Shown: positions 1-10,189 of the stretch, piece after piece
Layout: each line of letters starts with the position of its first letter
How positions within the stretch are numbered: the stretch's first letter is position 1
Source: Nitrosomonas sp.
Lineage (GTDB): Bacteria > Pseudomonadota > Gammaproteobacteria > Burkholderiales > Nitrosomonadaceae
Direction: 5' to 3'
NCBI GenBank assembly: GCA_028577615.1
Contig: JAJSDU010000005.1
Coordinates: 38,066-102,065, forward strand
Length of the DNA stretch: 64,000 bases
Program-made: the position numbers and the translations under genes
The notes under the pieces: generated by a model
Database searches by the model: none
Told to the model about the DNA's origin: nothing
Seen by the model: only the letters and a program-made list of their open reading frames with translations

Positions 1-103
1 GACTGATGTCTCGTAGAATTGTCAGCGTATCATCACCGGTGCTGACCTGTTTTGTAAGCGCCTCCGTCCTCAAAATTGGCTTATTGACACGATTCTTTAC
101 CAT
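1..103 (-). CDS. ABC transporter ATP-binding protein (YbbA-like), N-terminal fragment
   Basis: Only the first 34 codons are in the window; the gene continues past base 1. The minus strand from the ATG at 103 reads MVKNRVNKPILRTEALTKQV and continues with an STGDDTLTIL-like stretch. This resembles the start of YbbA/LolD-type ATPases, which begin with a short leader before the first beta-strand. Supporting context is the divergent esterase gene, because E. coli ybbA and tesA are also divergent neighbours. No Walker motif is visible in the fragment, so the call rests on the N-terminal pattern and synteny. Its start codon overlaps the esterase start codon within the tetranucleotide CATG. Confidence 0.6.
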   Translation of the reverse strand, partial: MVKNRVNKPILRTEALTKQVSTGDDTLTILRDIS

Positions 104-821
104 GAAAAAATTCCTAGCTTTTGTAGTCTTCTTCTTTTTTAGCATACACGGTGCTGGCGTATTTGCAACGCCGGCACAACACAAAACCACCATTATGGTT
201 TATGGTGACAGTTTGTCAGCAAATTACGGCATTCCTACCGATGCAGGATGGGTTGCGCTGCTGGAGCAGCGTCTGCTGTCATATTCACCATCTTTCCGGG
301 TCATCAATGCCAGTGTCAGCGGCGAAACAACGCTGGGCGGACGCAATCGCATCGAGCAGGCGCTCAATGTGCATCATCCGGACATCGTTATTCTCGGATT
401 GGGTGCCAATGATGGCCTGCGAGGCGCTGCAATCAGAACAATCTATGACAATCTGGCTGCAATTATTGAAATCTGCCAGAGGAACAATACTGTTGTCCTG
501 CTCGCTGGCATGCAATTGCCGCCCAATTATGGCATGACTTATACCCGAAAGTTCCAGGATATTTACCCGCAGCTCGCCGAATACTATCAAACCGGCCTGA
601 TTCCATTTTTACTTGCCGGGTTCGGTGAAAATAAAGAATTTTTCCAGCCTGACGGCATTCACCCGACGGCGATCGCGCAAAAAATGATCGTTGAAAATGT
701 CTGGCATGTATTACAACCCATGATTCACAAGCATCTCATTGCAACTACGCGTCAAGATGACTTAAAAAAGCCCGCAGATCGGCAGGCAGGTCTGCCGTCA
801 GTTCTAATGGCTGACCATTGA
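102..821 (+). CDS. tesA: Arylesterase / acyl-CoA thioesterase I, GDSL (SGNH) hydrolase, periplasmic
   Basis: A 239-aa SGNH hydrolase that cleaves acyl thioesters, aryl esters or lysophospholipids in the periplasm. Residues 1-23 form a signal peptide (MKK, a run of aromatic residues, then GVFATPA). Block I is YGDSLSANYG with nucleophile Ser37, block III is GLGANDGLRG with the oxyanion Asn, and block V is DGIHPTAIAQ with the catalytic Asp and His. The start at 102 is the one that gives a clean signal peptide; the frame is open upstream to base 6, but that extension has no family resemblance. No Shine-Dalgarno is visible. The 3' end overlaps the convergent rluC by 77 bp. Confidence 0.9.
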   Translation: MKKFLAFVVFFFFSIHGAGVFATPAQHKTTIMVYGDSLSANYGIPTDAGWVALLEQRLLSYSPSFRVINASVSGETTLGGRNRIEQALNVHHPDIVILGLGANDGLRGAAIRTIYDNLAAIIEICQRNNTVVLLAGMQLPPNYGMTYTRKFQDIYPQLAEYYQTGLIPFLLAGFGENKEFFQPDGIHPTAIAQKMIVENVWHVLQPMIHKHLIATTRQDDLKKPADRQAGLPSVLMADH

Positions 822-1725
822 GCGGGTGACTAATCCGCATGCTGGCAGCATGTAAAAACATGCGGTCCAGGCTGACTGAACTGCCACTTCTGGATAACCG
901 CTTATTGATGACAAAATCGCCATATTTGCTGTCGCCGATAATCGGATAACCCAGGTGCGCCAGATGCACACGAATTTGATGCGTACGTCCTGTTTTCAGT
1001 TCGGCGTTCAATAAACTGTAATCCCGCCATGTTTTCAACAACGTAAAAACCGTATGGGCATCCATTGCTTTGAAAGGTGAAGTCTTTTCTTCTGCTTTAT
1101 GATGTTTGCCGGTTGCTACCGTTACACGCCGCTCACCTTCTTTCGTCACATATTTTATCAATGGCAGTTTGACATGTTGCCGCGTATTCGGCCACTTTCC
1201 CCTGACCAGAACCTGATAATGCTTTTCAGTATGCCCGGAACGGATCTGCTGATGCAGTGCAACCAGCGCACTGCGCTTTTTGGCCAGTAACAGTACACCG
1301 GAGGTCTCGCGATCGAGTCGATGCGCCAGCTCAAGAAACCGCATTTCAGGATGCTGCGCACGAAGCTGTTCAATGATGCCGAAACTGATGCCGCTGCCGC
1401 CATGAACAGCAATTCCGGATGGTTTATTGATAACCAGCAGCGCTTCATCTTCAAAAATGATATGCAACAGTGGTGTTTTCGAAATGATCCGTCGTGCTGC
1501 CGTAGCGGTCGCCGGAACCGTAATCGGTGGAATCCTTATCAGATCGCCTGGCGCCAAGCGATAGTGAAAGTCGATGCGTTTGCCGTTAACACGTACCTGT
1601 CCACTGCGTAATAATTGGTAGATATGACTTTTGGGCACATTTTTGCAGCGTTTGAACAAAAAATTGTCAATACGCTGATCAGTGCCGTCTTCACTGACGA
1701 TTTCCTTGACGACCTCGGTTTTCAA
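745..1725 (-). CDS. rluC: 23S rRNA pseudouridine synthase RluC
   Basis: A 326-aa RluA/RluD-family enzyme that isomerises uridines in 23S rRNA (positions 955, 2504 and 2580 in E. coli). The N-terminal S4-like RNA-binding domain (RIDNFLFKRCKNVPKSHIYQ) precedes the catalytic domain with HRLDRETSGVLLL, whose Asp is the nucleophile, and a C-terminal GRTHQIRVHLAHLGYPI motif. The start is TTG; there is no later Met before the S4 domain, and MKTE aligns with the E. coli RluC start. The gene is divergent from rne, as in E. coli, and runs tail-to-tail into the esterase gene with a 77-bp overlap. Confidence 0.9.
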   Translation of the reverse strand: MKTEVVKEIVSEDGTDQRIDNFLFKRCKNVPKSHIYQLLRSGQVRVNGKRIDFHYRLAPGDLIRIPPITVPATATAARRIISKTPLLHIIFEDEALLVINKPSGIAVHGGSGISFGIIEQLRAQHPEMRFLELAHRLDRETSGVLLLAKKRSALVALHQQIRSGHTEKHYQVLVRGKWPNTRQHVKLPLIKYVTKEGERRVTVATGKHHKAEEKTSPFKAMDAHTVFTLLKTWRDYSLLNAELKTGRTHQIRVHLAHLGYPIIGDSKYGDFVINKRLSRSGSSVSLDRMFLHAASMRISHPLNGQPLELTADLPADLRAFLSHLDA

Positions 1726-2270
1726 TAGATTTTTTTGCCTATATGTTGCGTTTTACCTATAATTCCCAACTTGGGTCGAAGTATTTGTTCAAAGTATCAA
1801 AGTGTCCATTCGCTTTCCATTTCATTTCTTCTATTCGGTTGTAAAATCGTTAAGCATAAATTTTCCGCTGAAGTTCTGAAATCTCAAAATATCTCACCTT
1901 GGCAGAATTGCTCAATCAACAGTCAATACTCAGCAGTCATTCAATGAGAGAAGACGAAAAATACTATCGGAACATCACTGCATCAGCAATTTTTTTCGAC
2001 ACAAAGGTGCCAAAAAAACATTCCATAAATTATGAAAGGATCTGATGTTATATAACAATTTCCACTGGCTTCAAGTATTTCAGTAAACTGGATTATTTAC
2101 ATCACTACAGTTATTATAGCTATACCACGATTATTAAATAATAGAATACAATAGAATTAACATAAATTGATTAATAATATTACAATTAAACCCCCGGAAA
2201 CTCGTCATCTTCATTATGTTTTTTTGAAATTTCATCAGTTCGCTTGTGTTGTAACACGTAAGGCATATAA
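1726..2270. promoter_or_regulatory. rluC/rne divergent intergenic region and probable long rne 5' leader
   Basis: This 545-base AT-rich stretch separates the two divergent starts and has no convincing coding potential. In E. coli the rne mRNA has a 361-nt leader that mediates autoregulation by RNase E, so a long leader here would fit. That function is inferred by analogy; I could not fold the RNA or place the promoters with certainty. The last 250 bases are especially A/U-rich, as expected of an RNase E substrate. Confidence 0.4.
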
Positions 2271-4967
2271 ATGAGACGAATGCTATTTAATGCGACCCAA
2301 CCTGAAGAGTTGCGTGTTGCCATTGTCAATGGTCAGAAACTGATTGATCTTGACATCGAATCCATCAATAAAGAACAGCGAAAAAGTAACATCTATAAAG
2401 CAGTAATAACACGACTGGAACCGAGTCTGGAAGCCGCTTTTGTCGATTACGGCTGTGAACGGCATGGTTTTCTTCCATTTAAGGAAATTTCGCCCTGTTG
2501 CTTTGGCGACAGAGCATCGGGAGTTTCGCAAAGCCGTATTCAGGAATTTCTGCACGAAGGGTTGGAGCTGATTGTTCAGGTCGACAAAGATGAACGCGGC
2601 ACAAAAGGGGCAGCATTAACCACATATATTTCGCTCGCTGGACGCTATCTGGTGCTCATACCCAATAATCCCAACAGTGGCGGTGTTTCGCGTCGTATCA
2701 CAGGTGACGATCGCAATGAGATGCGCGAAGTGCTGGCGAAGCTGGAAATCCCGGATGGCATGAGTGTTATTGCTCGAACCGCGGGCATTGGTCGCAGTGA
2801 GGAAGAATTACAGTGGGACTTGAACTATCTGACACAGCTGTGGCGTGCGATCGAAGAAGCGGCCAATAATCAGAGCGGTGTTTTTTTGATTTATCAGGAA
2901 AGCAGTCTGGTTATTCGCGCCATTCGCGATTATTTCAATTATGAAATCGGTGAAATCCTGATCGATAATCGCGAAATATATGAGCAGGCATGCCAGTTCA
3001 TGCTGCATGTCATGCCGGGCAACATCGACCGGTTGAAATATTACCATGATGATGTGCCTTTGTTCTCCCGCTTCCAGATCGAACACCAGATTGAAACGGC
3101 ATATTCGCGGCAGGTCACCTTGCCTTCGGGTGGTGCAATCGTCATCGACCACACTGAAGCGCTGGTATCTGTAGATGTCAACTCCGCCCGTGCTATTCGT
3201 GGCGCAGATATTGAACATACGGCGCTGAATACCAATCTGGAAGCGGCGGATGAGATAGGGCGGCAATTACGTTTACGCGATCTCGGCGGCTTGATTGTCA
3301 TCGATTTTATCGATATGGAATCGTCGCGCAATCAACGTGAAGTTGAAGCCCGTCTGCAGGAAGCATTGCGTCAGGACCGTGCGCGGGTGCAGATCGGCAA
3401 AATATCCCGCTTTGGATTGCTTGAACTGTCACGTCAACGTCTTCGTCCGTCACTCGGCGAAAGCAACTATTCTTCGTGTCCGCGCTGTCATGGCACGGGC
3501 TATGTCCGCAGTACCGATTCCTCCGCGCTGCATGTTCTGCGTATCATTCAGGAAGAAGTCATGAAAGAGCACACCAGTGCATTGCATGTCCAGCTGCCCA
3601 TCGAAGTGGCGACTTACTTGCTGAATGAAAAGCGTACTGAAATTCATGAAATTGAAGAACGGCTTAATGTGGATATCATTCTGATACCCAATATCCATCT
3701 TGAGACGCCGAAATATAAAATAACCCGCTTGCGTCATGAAGATACGAAACAAGCGGAGCCTCAGGCCAGCTACACTTTGGTCGATAAGTCAGCGGAAGAT
3801 CTTGTTCCGGATCTGACCGAACGGAAACAGAAGCCGCAGCGTCCCAAGGCTGCTGTCCAGGGAATAACACCTGCACAGCCTGCGCCAATCCGGGAAGATA
3901 AAACGAGAGAAACATCGCTGCTGGATAAATTCTTTAGCTGGTTTAAGCCGGCGCACAGCGCTGAAACAAGAGAAAATACTCAGACCGAGAATCCTGAAAG
4001 AGCGACGACGAGCGAAAAAGGCGCTTCTTCATCACAGGATCGTAACAAAAAGAATGCACGCGGACGTAATCGGCCACGCAGTCGTGGTGACCGCAAGAAT
4101 CACACATCGGCAAAACAACCGCTGAAGGATGCTGTCGATCAGAATGCTGACAGAAATGAAGTGATAACAGACGTGTCATCTCCATTCAGCGAAGAAAAAG
4201 CAGAGATATCGCTTGTGCAGGCTGATGTGCAATCCTTGCCACTGACGCAGGATATATCCACAGTATCCTCCTCCGATGAATCCGGAGTCATTCCGGCTGC
4301 TGGTGGGGAGGGAAGCATTTCCACTGAAAAGCTGGATGACAAAAAGCGCACGCGCAGACGCCGCAGCCCTCGACAGAAAGATCGTTCCATACACAGCAAA
4401 TCCGTCGAATCTTTTAAAGAGGACTCAGCTGACCATGTACCGCTACCGCTTATTGATGCAGCGACCGATCAACTGCCATTCGCATCGGACTCGATCTCCG
4501 TCTCCGTAGCCAAGCCGCATGCAGTCGATGATTCAGTCCATGCTGCCATTGCTGACCTAAGTCCGGTTGCTGAGAAAATGCATGCACACTCGCCGCTGAC
4601 GCAGCAAGGCAACGAACAATCAGCGATTGATCCGGATATTCGCGCTGCTGATCAACAACATAGCCAAAGTAAAGCTGCTAACCCGGAAATTAACAACGAC
4701 CCGGTATTCGGTCTGCATGAAACACCGGCGGCTATCCGCGTTGCGAAATCATCCGAAGTTTCCGGGGTTTCCAGAAAAATTCCTCATGAACCTCAAAAGA
4801 AGCCGAATCTGGAAGAGAGCGGTCTGGTTATGATTGAAACACCGCCTGAAAAAATCGAGTTATCCGGCGAAGAACAATTGCCATTGAAAAAGCGTCCGCG
4901 ACGGAAAATTAAAAATGCTGATGTGCCCGAAACGGATAATCTGACCCAGATAGAAACACGGGAATAA
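2271..4967 (+). CDS. rne: Ribonuclease E
   Basis: An 898-aa endoribonuclease central to mRNA decay and rRNA/tRNA processing, and scaffold of the degradosome. It starts with the typical [10 protein letters not shown], followed by the S1 domain (about residues 39-120). The catalytic DNase I-like subdomain carries both metal-binding aspartates, D302 in VSVDVNS and D345 in VIDFIDM. The zinc-link C403PRC406HGTGYV holds the tetramer, close to E. coli C404/C407. Residues from about 500 to the end are low-complexity, rich in Arg, Lys, Ser and Glu (for example [13 protein letters not shown]), as in the disordered RNA- and partner-binding tail of the family. The divergent neighbour is rluC. Confidence 0.96.
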   Translation: MRRMLFNATQPEELRVAIVNGQKLIDLDIESINKEQRKSNIYKAVITRLEPSLEAAFVDYGCERHGFLPFKEISPCCFGDRASGVSQSRIQEFLHEGLELIVQVDKDERGTKGAALTTYISLAGRYLVLIPNNPNSGGVSRRITGDDRNEMREVLAKLEIPDGMSVIARTAGIGRSEEELQWDLNYLTQLWRAIEEAANNQSGVFLIYQESSLVIRAIRDYFNYEIGEILIDNREIYEQACQFMLHVMPGNIDRLKYYHDDVPLFSRFQIEHQIETAYSRQVTLPSGGAIVIDHTEALVSVDVNSARAIRGADIEHTALNTNLEAADEIGRQLRLRDLGGLIVIDFIDMESSRNQREVEARLQEALRQDRARVQIGKISRFGLLELSRQRLRPSLGESNYSSCPRCHGTGYVRSTDSSALHVLRIIQEEVMKEHTSALHVQLPIEVATYLLNEKRTEIHEIEERLNVDIILIPNIHLETPKYKITRLRHEDTKQAEPQASYTLVDKSAEDLVPDLTERKQKPQRPKAAVQGITPAQPAPIREDKTRETSLLDKFFSWFKPAHSAETRENTQTENPERATTSEKGASSSQDRNKKNARGRNRPRSRGDRKNHTSAKQPLKDAVDQNADRNEVITDVSSPFSEEKAEISLVQADVQSLPLTQDISTVSSSDESGVIPAAGGEGSISTEKLDDKKRTRRRRSPRQKDRSIHSKSVESFKEDSADHVPLPLIDAATDQLPFASDSISVSVAKPHAVDDSVHAAIADLSPVAEKMHAHSPLTQQGNEQSAIDPDIRAADQQHSQSKAANPEINNDPVFGLHETPAAIRVAKSSEVSGVSRKIPHEPQKKPNLEESGLVMIETPPEKIELSGEEQLPLKKRPRRKIKNADVPETDNLTQIETRE

Positions 4968-5012
4968 AGCAAAATAGACCGGGAGTAAGTCCGCAGTAAA
5001 AAGCCGGAACGT

Positions 5013-7736
5013 TTAATGCGCCTGCTCCCAGTTTTTACCGACACCGACATCAACCAGTAAAGGCACATCGAGACTGATCACATTGCTCATATACCGGGGC
5101 AATCCGGACAGAATCGTATCAACTTCATGATCTGGCACCTCGAGTACCAGCTCATCGTGTACCTGCATGATCAGTTGACTTTGTAATCGGGCTTCTGCAA
5201 GCCATCGCTGTACGGCAATCATGGCCAGCTTGATGATATCTGCCGCGGTACCCTGCATGGGGGCATTGATGGCCGCACGCTCTGCACCCTGTCGGCGATT
5301 GCCATTGGGACTGTTAATCTCCGGCAGCCACAGTCTGCGGCCAAGCACTGTTTCGACAAAACCTGCCATTCTGGCTTGCTCCCGGGTGCGCTGCATATAA
5401 TCAGCCACGCCAGGATAGCGTTGAAAGTACCGGTCTATATACGCTCGCGCCGCACTGCGCTGGATACCGAGCTGCGCCGCCAGACCGAATTCCGACATTC
5501 CATAAATCAGACCAAAATTGATAACTTTAGCGTAACGACGCTTTTCTGCATCGATCTGGTCCACCGGTAAGGCAAAAATTTCAGCGGCCGTGGCGCTGTG
5601 AATATCCTCTCCCGCGGCAAAGGCTTTGAGTAATCCATCGTCCTGAGAAATGTGCGCCATAATGCGCAGCTCGATCTGTGAATAATCGGCGGAAACGATT
5701 CTGCAATGCGCGGGAGCGATGAATGCTTCGCGTATCCTGCGGCCCTCAGCGGTTCGCACTGGAATATTCTGTAAATTAGGATCCGAACTGGCCAGACGCC
5801 CGGTTACCGCGACAGCCTGTGCGTAATTGGTATGCACGCGTCCGGTCGCCGGATTAATCATTTGCGGTAACTTATCCGTATAGGTCGACTTTAATTTTGA
5901 AAGTGTACGGTATTCGAGCAGAATTTTCGGCAGCGGAAAGTCCAGCGCCAGTTGCTGCAGTACGTCCTCGTTGGTTGAGGGCACGCCCTTGGGGGTTTTT
6001 TTGACAACCGGCAGTTTCAGACGGTCAAACAGGATTTCCTGTATCTGTTTTGGCGAATTCAGATTAAACGATTGCCCGGATAATTCAAACGCCCGTTGTT
6101 CGAGCACATCCAGTTTCTCACTGAGTTCCAGACTTTGCTTCTGCAGTAACTGCTGATCAAGCAAAACGCCATGGCGCTCCATGGCATATAAAACTGCCAT
6201 AGCCGGCATTTCGATATCCTGGTATATGGACAACTGCCGTGTATCGGACTGGATTCTGGGATACAGATACTGATGCAGGCGCAGCGTGACATCGGCATCT
6301 TCGGCAGCATAGTCTGTCGCCGTTTCGACGGCAACCTGCTCAAAACCGATACGCTGCGCGCCTTTACCGGTGACTTCGTCATAACTGATGGTTTTTACAT
6401 CCAGATGCCGCAGCGCCAAGCTGTCCATATTATGCGGCTTGTGTGATTCGAGTACATAGGATTGCAACAGCGTGTCATGCGCAATGCCATTCAGACAAAA
6501 GCCGTGATTGGCGAAAATGTGTTTGTCATACTTTAAATTCTGACCGACTTTGTGTTTGTCCGCATTTTCCAGCCAGGGTCTGAGTTTTTCCAGCACATAT
6601 TGCCGTTCCAGCTGACGTGGCGCGCCGATATAGTGATGCATCAACGGAATGTAGGCGGCATGACCGCATGCAAAACAGAACGAAATGCCGACCAGCTCAG
6701 CTCGCATCGGATCCAGGCCAGTTGTTTCCGTATCGAGGGATACCAGCGGCGCCGCATTCAGTTTTTCCAGCCAGGTGTTTAACTGTGCATCGTTCAGAAT
6801 GGTCTGATATTCAACAGTGTGATTTTCCCGCCGCTGATCGCGGGGATCCTGTGCGCCGCCATTATCTGCATTTGCTGGATCGGCGTGATTCTGCTGGTGT
6901 AATTCCTGCAGCGCCGATTTCATGCTCAATTCCTCGTAGAGCATCGCCAGACGCCCGGTATCCTGCGGTTTCAGCGTCAGATCGGCAAGGGTGACGGGGA
7001 GCTCAACATTGCACTTGATTTCCACCAGTTTGCGCGAAGTTTCAAACCAGTCAATCGCCTTGCGCAGATTCTCACCAACTACACCCTTGATTTCAGCCAC
7101 ATGCGCAACGATGTTTTCCAGAGATCCGTATTGCTGAAGCCACTTAACCGCAGTCTTCGGTCCCACTTTCTCTACACCGGGGATATTGTCCGAACTGTCG
7201 CCGACCAGCATCAGGTAATCCAGCATGCGCTCCGGCCTGACGCCAAATTTGGCATAAACACGCGCTTCGTCCAGCACCTCATTATTCATGGTATTCACCA
7301 GCGTGATATGCGCATTGACCAGTTGCGCGATATCCTTGTCACCGGTAGAGATAACACACCGCATATTCTGTTGTTCAGCCTGTCTGGCCAGTGTGCCGAT
7401 CACGTCATCCGCTTCTACGCCATCGACAATCAGCAGCGGCCATCCCATCGCTTCAATACAGGCGTGCAACGGCGCTATCTGTACAGCCAGGTCATCCGGC
7501 ATTGACGGCCGGTGCCCTTTGTAATCCGGATAAATTTCATCACGAAATGTTTTACCTTTTGCATCAAACACGCACGCGCTATAATCGGCATGATAATCCT
7601 TGTGCAAACGCTTTAACATATTCAGAACGCCGTGAATCGCACCAGTCGGTTGGTTGTGCTGACTGCGCAAGTCGGGCAGTGCATGGTAGGCGCGATACAG
7701 ATAAGACGAACCATCAACCAGCAATAATGTTTTCAT
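5013..7736 (-). CDS. polA: DNA polymerase I
   Basis: A 907-aa polymerase for Okazaki-fragment maturation and repair. It has three domains: an N-terminal 5'-3' exonuclease (MKTLLLVDGSSYLYRAYHAL, GDSSDNIPGV), a 3'-5' proofreading domain with the acidic DTETTGLDPM motif intact, and a family A polymerase domain with DYSQIELRIMAHIS (motif A), the O helix around RRYAKVINFGLIYGMS, and QVHDELVLEV (motif C). The chosen ATG at 7736 begins at the conserved MKTLLLVDG and has an AGGA six bases upstream; the open frame extends 31 codons further without family resemblance. The divergent LOG gene starts only 11 bp away. The gene ends about 45 bp from rne, convergently. Confidence 0.96.
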   Translation of the reverse strand: MKTLLLVDGSSYLYRAYHALPDLRSQHNQPTGAIHGVLNMLKRLHKDYHADYSACVFDAKGKTFRDEIYPDYKGHRPSMPDDLAVQIAPLHACIEAMGWPLLIVDGVEADDVIGTLARQAEQQNMRCVISTGDKDIAQLVNAHITLVNTMNNEVLDEARVYAKFGVRPERMLDYLMLVGDSSDNIPGVEKVGPKTAVKWLQQYGSLENIVAHVAEIKGVVGENLRKAIDWFETSRKLVEIKCNVELPVTLADLTLKPQDTGRLAMLYEELSMKSALQELHQQNHADPANADNGGAQDPRDQRRENHTVEYQTILNDAQLNTWLEKLNAAPLVSLDTETTGLDPMRAELVGISFCFACGHAAYIPLMHHYIGAPRQLERQYVLEKLRPWLENADKHKVGQNLKYDKHIFANHGFCLNGIAHDTLLQSYVLESHKPHNMDSLALRHLDVKTISYDEVTGKGAQRIGFEQVAVETATDYAAEDADVTLRLHQYLYPRIQSDTRQLSIYQDIEMPAMAVLYAMERHGVLLDQQLLQKQSLELSEKLDVLEQRAFELSGQSFNLNSPKQIQEILFDRLKLPVVKKTPKGVPSTNEDVLQQLALDFPLPKILLEYRTLSKLKSTYTDKLPQMINPATGRVHTNYAQAVAVTGRLASSDPNLQNIPVRTAEGRRIREAFIAPAHCRIVSADYSQIELRIMAHISQDDGLLKAFAAGEDIHSATAAEIFALPVDQIDAEKRRYAKVINFGLIYGMSEFGLAAQLGIQRSAARAYIDRYFQRYPGVADYMQRTREQARMAGFVETVLGRRLWLPEINSPNGNRRQGAERAAINAPMQGTAADIIKLAMIAVQRWLAEARLQSQLIMQVHDELVLEVPDHEVDTILSGLPRYMSNVISLDVPLLVDVGVGKNWEQAH

Positions 7737-7746
7737 TAAAAATCCT

Positions 7747-8466
7747 ATGAGCCTGCAAAATAAACCCGCCACCGCACTTCCTCTGGAAAAGCAATGGTCC
7801 GCAAAAGAATCGTGGCGCTTGTTCGGCATTATGGCAGAATTTGTCGAAGGAACAGAGCGCCTTGATTCGATTCAGCCTGCCGTGAGCATTTTCGGCAGTG
7901 CACGCACCGATGCGAATCATCCGCACTATAAGCTGACCGAACAGATCGCGCGCCAGCTTTCCGATGCCGGTTTCTCGGTTATTTCCGGCGGCGGCCCCGG
8001 CGTCATGGAAGCGGCCAATAAAGGCGCTTACTACGGCAGCTCTCCGAGTATCGGATTGAATATTCAGTTGCCCCATGAGCAGCGTCGCAATCCTTATCAG
8101 GATATCAGCCAGTCATTCCGTCATTTTTTCGCGCGCAAATACATGTTTGTCAAGTTTGCCACTGCCTATGTTGTCATGCCCGGCGGATTCGGCACGCTGG
8201 ATGAACTGATGGAAGCGCTCACGCTCGTGCAAACGGGAAAAACGCGTAAAATGCCGATTATCCTGGTCTGTTCCGATTTCTGGCGCGGTTTGATCGATTG
8301 GTTCAGAAATGTTCTGATCGCGGAAAACTGCATTTCGCCTGAGGACATGGATTTGATACAAATCATCGATGAACCGCAGGAGGTGGTCAGCGCGATTTTC
8401 AAACATTACGAGACCCGCGGTTTCCAGCCCAGTTCCGAGGAACGTGAAATTCAGCTGAATCTGTAA
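7747..8466 (+). CDS. LOG family (TIGR00730-type Rossmann) nucleotide phosphoribohydrolase
   Basis: A 239-aa member of the lysine decarboxylase-like/LOG family, enzymes that hydrolyse the N-glycosidic bond of nucleoside 5'-monophosphates. The signature motifs are both present: ISGGGPGVMEAANKGAY (phosphate binding) and MPGGFGTLDELMEALTLVQ (PGGxGTxxE catalytic motif). Whether the substrate is a cytokinin-type or an ordinary nucleotide cannot be told from the sequence. Only 10 bases separate its ATG from the polA ATG on the other strand, and no Shine-Dalgarno is visible. It is followed by the DUF2782 gene and thrB on the same strand. Confidence 0.88.
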   Translation: MSLQNKPATALPLEKQWSAKESWRLFGIMAEFVEGTERLDSIQPAVSIFGSARTDANHPHYKLTEQIARQLSDAGFSVISGGGPGVMEAANKGAYYGSSPSIGLNIQLPHEQRRNPYQDISQSFRHFFARKYMFVKFATAYVVMPGGFGTLDELMEALTLVQTGKTRKMPIILVCSDFWRGLIDWFRNVLIAENCISPEDMDLIQIIDEPQEVVSAIFKHYETRGFQPSSEEREIQLNL

Positions 8467-8527
8467 CCAACATCGGCGAATTTGGGTAAAATACCCATTC
8501 TGCCATATCAGACCACCGGATAATGCC

Positions 8528-8926
8528 ATGTACCGATTATTATTGATCCTGCTGCTCAGTTTTGCGCTTTCTCTCGCGCTGCCGCTGATGGCACAATCCG
8601 ATAGACCCAAAAATCTGGTACCGCTGCCTGAAATACCGGAGTTACCCAAACTGGACAACGAAGACCTGCCGGAACTGGCCGCGCCGCCGCCATTGCCTCC
8701 CGATATGGAGCTTGACCCCGAGCTCGAGCCGCAGGTAACGATTATCAAGCGCGGCGAAGATACCATTGAGGAATATCGCCTCAACGGTGAGTTGTACATG
8801 ATCAAGGTGACACCGCGCGTTGGCTTTCCCTATTACATGGTCAGAAATCGCGGCCGTATCAACGAACATTCGGGCGAACCCGGAAACAACATCAGTACGC
8901 CCATGTGGCGGCTGCTTGAATTCTGA
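8528..8926 (+). CDS. DUF2782 family exported protein
   Basis: A 132-aa protein with a signal peptide (residues 1-22, MYRLLLILLLSFALSLALPLMA) and a proline/glutamate/leucine-rich linker. The C-terminal domain (VTIIKRGEDTIEEYRLNGELYMIKVTP ... PYYMV) matches the DUF2782 pattern in my recollection of the family, which is found in beta- and gammaproteobacteria near polA and thrB. The function of the family is unknown. The gene lies 61 bp after the LOG gene and 89 bp before thrB, and may share their transcript. Confidence 0.78.
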   Translation: MYRLLLILLLSFALSLALPLMAQSDRPKNLVPLPEIPELPKLDNEDLPELAAPPPLPPDMELDPELEPQVTIIKRGEDTIEEYRLNGELYMIKVTPRVGFPYYMVRNRGRINEHSGEPGNNISTPMWRLLEF

Positions 8927-9015
8927 ACGTGATAGACAGGGACAGCCGCCGTCAAATCATTCAATCCGCTTCCACAACATCCGCATCCACTAGCCTTTTT
9001 CCACGTTATTAACGC

Positions 9016-9966
9016 ATGTCCGTTTTTACACCTGTCACTGAAAAACAACTTTCCGGCTGGCTGAGAAACTACGCACTGGGCGAACTGATCGACTTGCAGG
9101 GCATTTCATCCGGCATCGAGAACTCCAATTTCTTTGTCACTACCGCGCAAAACAAATTTGTATTGACGCTGTTCGAGAAACTGACCACCAGTGAGCTGCC
9201 TTTTTACCTGAATCTCATGGCGCATTTATCCAGTCATCAGATTCCCTGTCCAGCACCGGTTCCCATGCGTGACAACCGATTGTTCGGTGAACTCAACGGC
9301 AAGCCGGCATGTATCGTTTCCTGTTTACCGGGAAAGTCGCTGGAAACCCCGGGTCCGGCGCATTGCGCGGAAGTCGGCAGCATGCTGGCGAAGATGCATA
9401 TCAGCGGGCAGACCTATTCTGCCCGCATGGAGAATCCGCGCGGATTGCGCTGGTGGCAGGCGAGAAAACCGGAAATCGAGCCTTTCCTGAATCCGGGAGA
9501 ATGCGCATTACTCAATAGCGAACTGGATTTTCAGTCATCATCTCAGCCGGAAAATCTGCCCAGCGGCGTCATTCACGCCGATCTTTTCCGGGACAACATC
9601 CTTTTTACCGATCATGCCATCGGTGGCGTGATTGATTTCTATTTCGCCTGCAATGATAATCTGCTGTACGATCTGGCCATTGTCGTCAACGACTGGTGTA
9701 TTACCGAACAGAGAACTCTGGATGAGCCGCGCACATTATCGCTGCTCAGAGCCTATCACAGTATCCGTCCGCTGACTGTGGCCGAACACCATTTCTGGCC
9801 TGTCATGCTGCGCGCAGGCGCATTGCGTTTCTGGATTTCCCGTTTGTACGATTATCATTTGCCCAGGCCGGGAGAGCTCACGCACGCAAAAAATCCAGAT
9901 GAATTTAAAACACTGTTACAGCATCATTCGGAAAATCAGGATAAACTGAAACAACTTTGGCTATGA
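9016..9966 (+). CDS. thrB: Homoserine kinase, choline-kinase-like type
   Basis: A 316-aa kinase that phosphorylates homoserine to O-phosphohomoserine in threonine synthesis. It belongs to the aminoglycoside-phosphotransferase/choline kinase fold used as ThrB in many proteobacteria, not to the GHMP kinases. Visible motifs are [13 protein letters not shown] (nucleotide loop), [13 protein letters not shown] (Brenner-type catalytic loop with Asp and Asn) and [11 protein letters not shown] (metal-binding Asp). Length and start ([16 protein letters not shown]) fit the family. No thrC or hom lies nearby. A TIR-bounded repeat begins directly at its stop codon. Confidence 0.9.
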   Translation: MSVFTPVTEKQLSGWLRNYALGELIDLQGISSGIENSNFFVTTAQNKFVLTLFEKLTTSELPFYLNLMAHLSSHQIPCPAPVPMRDNRLFGELNGKPACIVSCLPGKSLETPGPAHCAEVGSMLAKMHISGQTYSARMENPRGLRWWQARKPEIEPFLNPGECALLNSELDFQSSSQPENLPSGVIHADLFRDNILFTDHAIGGVIDFYFACNDNLLYDLAIVVNDWCITEQRTLDEPRTLSLLRAYHSIRPLTVAEHHFWPVMLRAGALRFWISRLYDYHLPRPGELTHAKNPDEFKTLLQHHSENQDKLKQLWL

Positions 9967-10108
9967 CAGGGTGTTAAAAAATGTAACCGAGGCAGCCGAT
10001 GCAAGGCAGGAACAGGCGAGAGGGCGGAGTTTATGTCTAGGATAAATGAGCATTTTGAGCCTGTTTTTAACGCTGTGGCGGCAACATAGGCAGTTTTTCA
10101 ACACCCTG
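9967..10108. repeat. MITE-like repeat bounded by 15-bp inverted termini
   Basis: A 142-bp non-coding element. The left end CAGGGTGTTAAAAAA (9967-9981) and right end TTTTTCAACACCCTG (10094-10108) are inverted repeats with one mismatch. It abuts the thrB stop codon. Small palindromic elements starting with this kind of AGGGTGTT end are, in my recollection, common in beta- and gammaproteobacterial intergenic DNA; copy number here cannot be judged from one window. No target duplication is obvious. Confidence 0.6.
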
Positions 10109-10189
10109 AACTGTAAGTCTTGTTTTTAGCTTATCTATCATTAAAAAACGAAAAATCGTCATATCGAACTTAACACTGGAGAAGTGCCC

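Noticed and set aside
6-101. A 32-codon N-terminal extension of the esterase
   Set aside because: It lacks family resemblance and overlaps the coding start of the divergent ABC-ATPase; the ATG at 102 gives a proper signal peptide.
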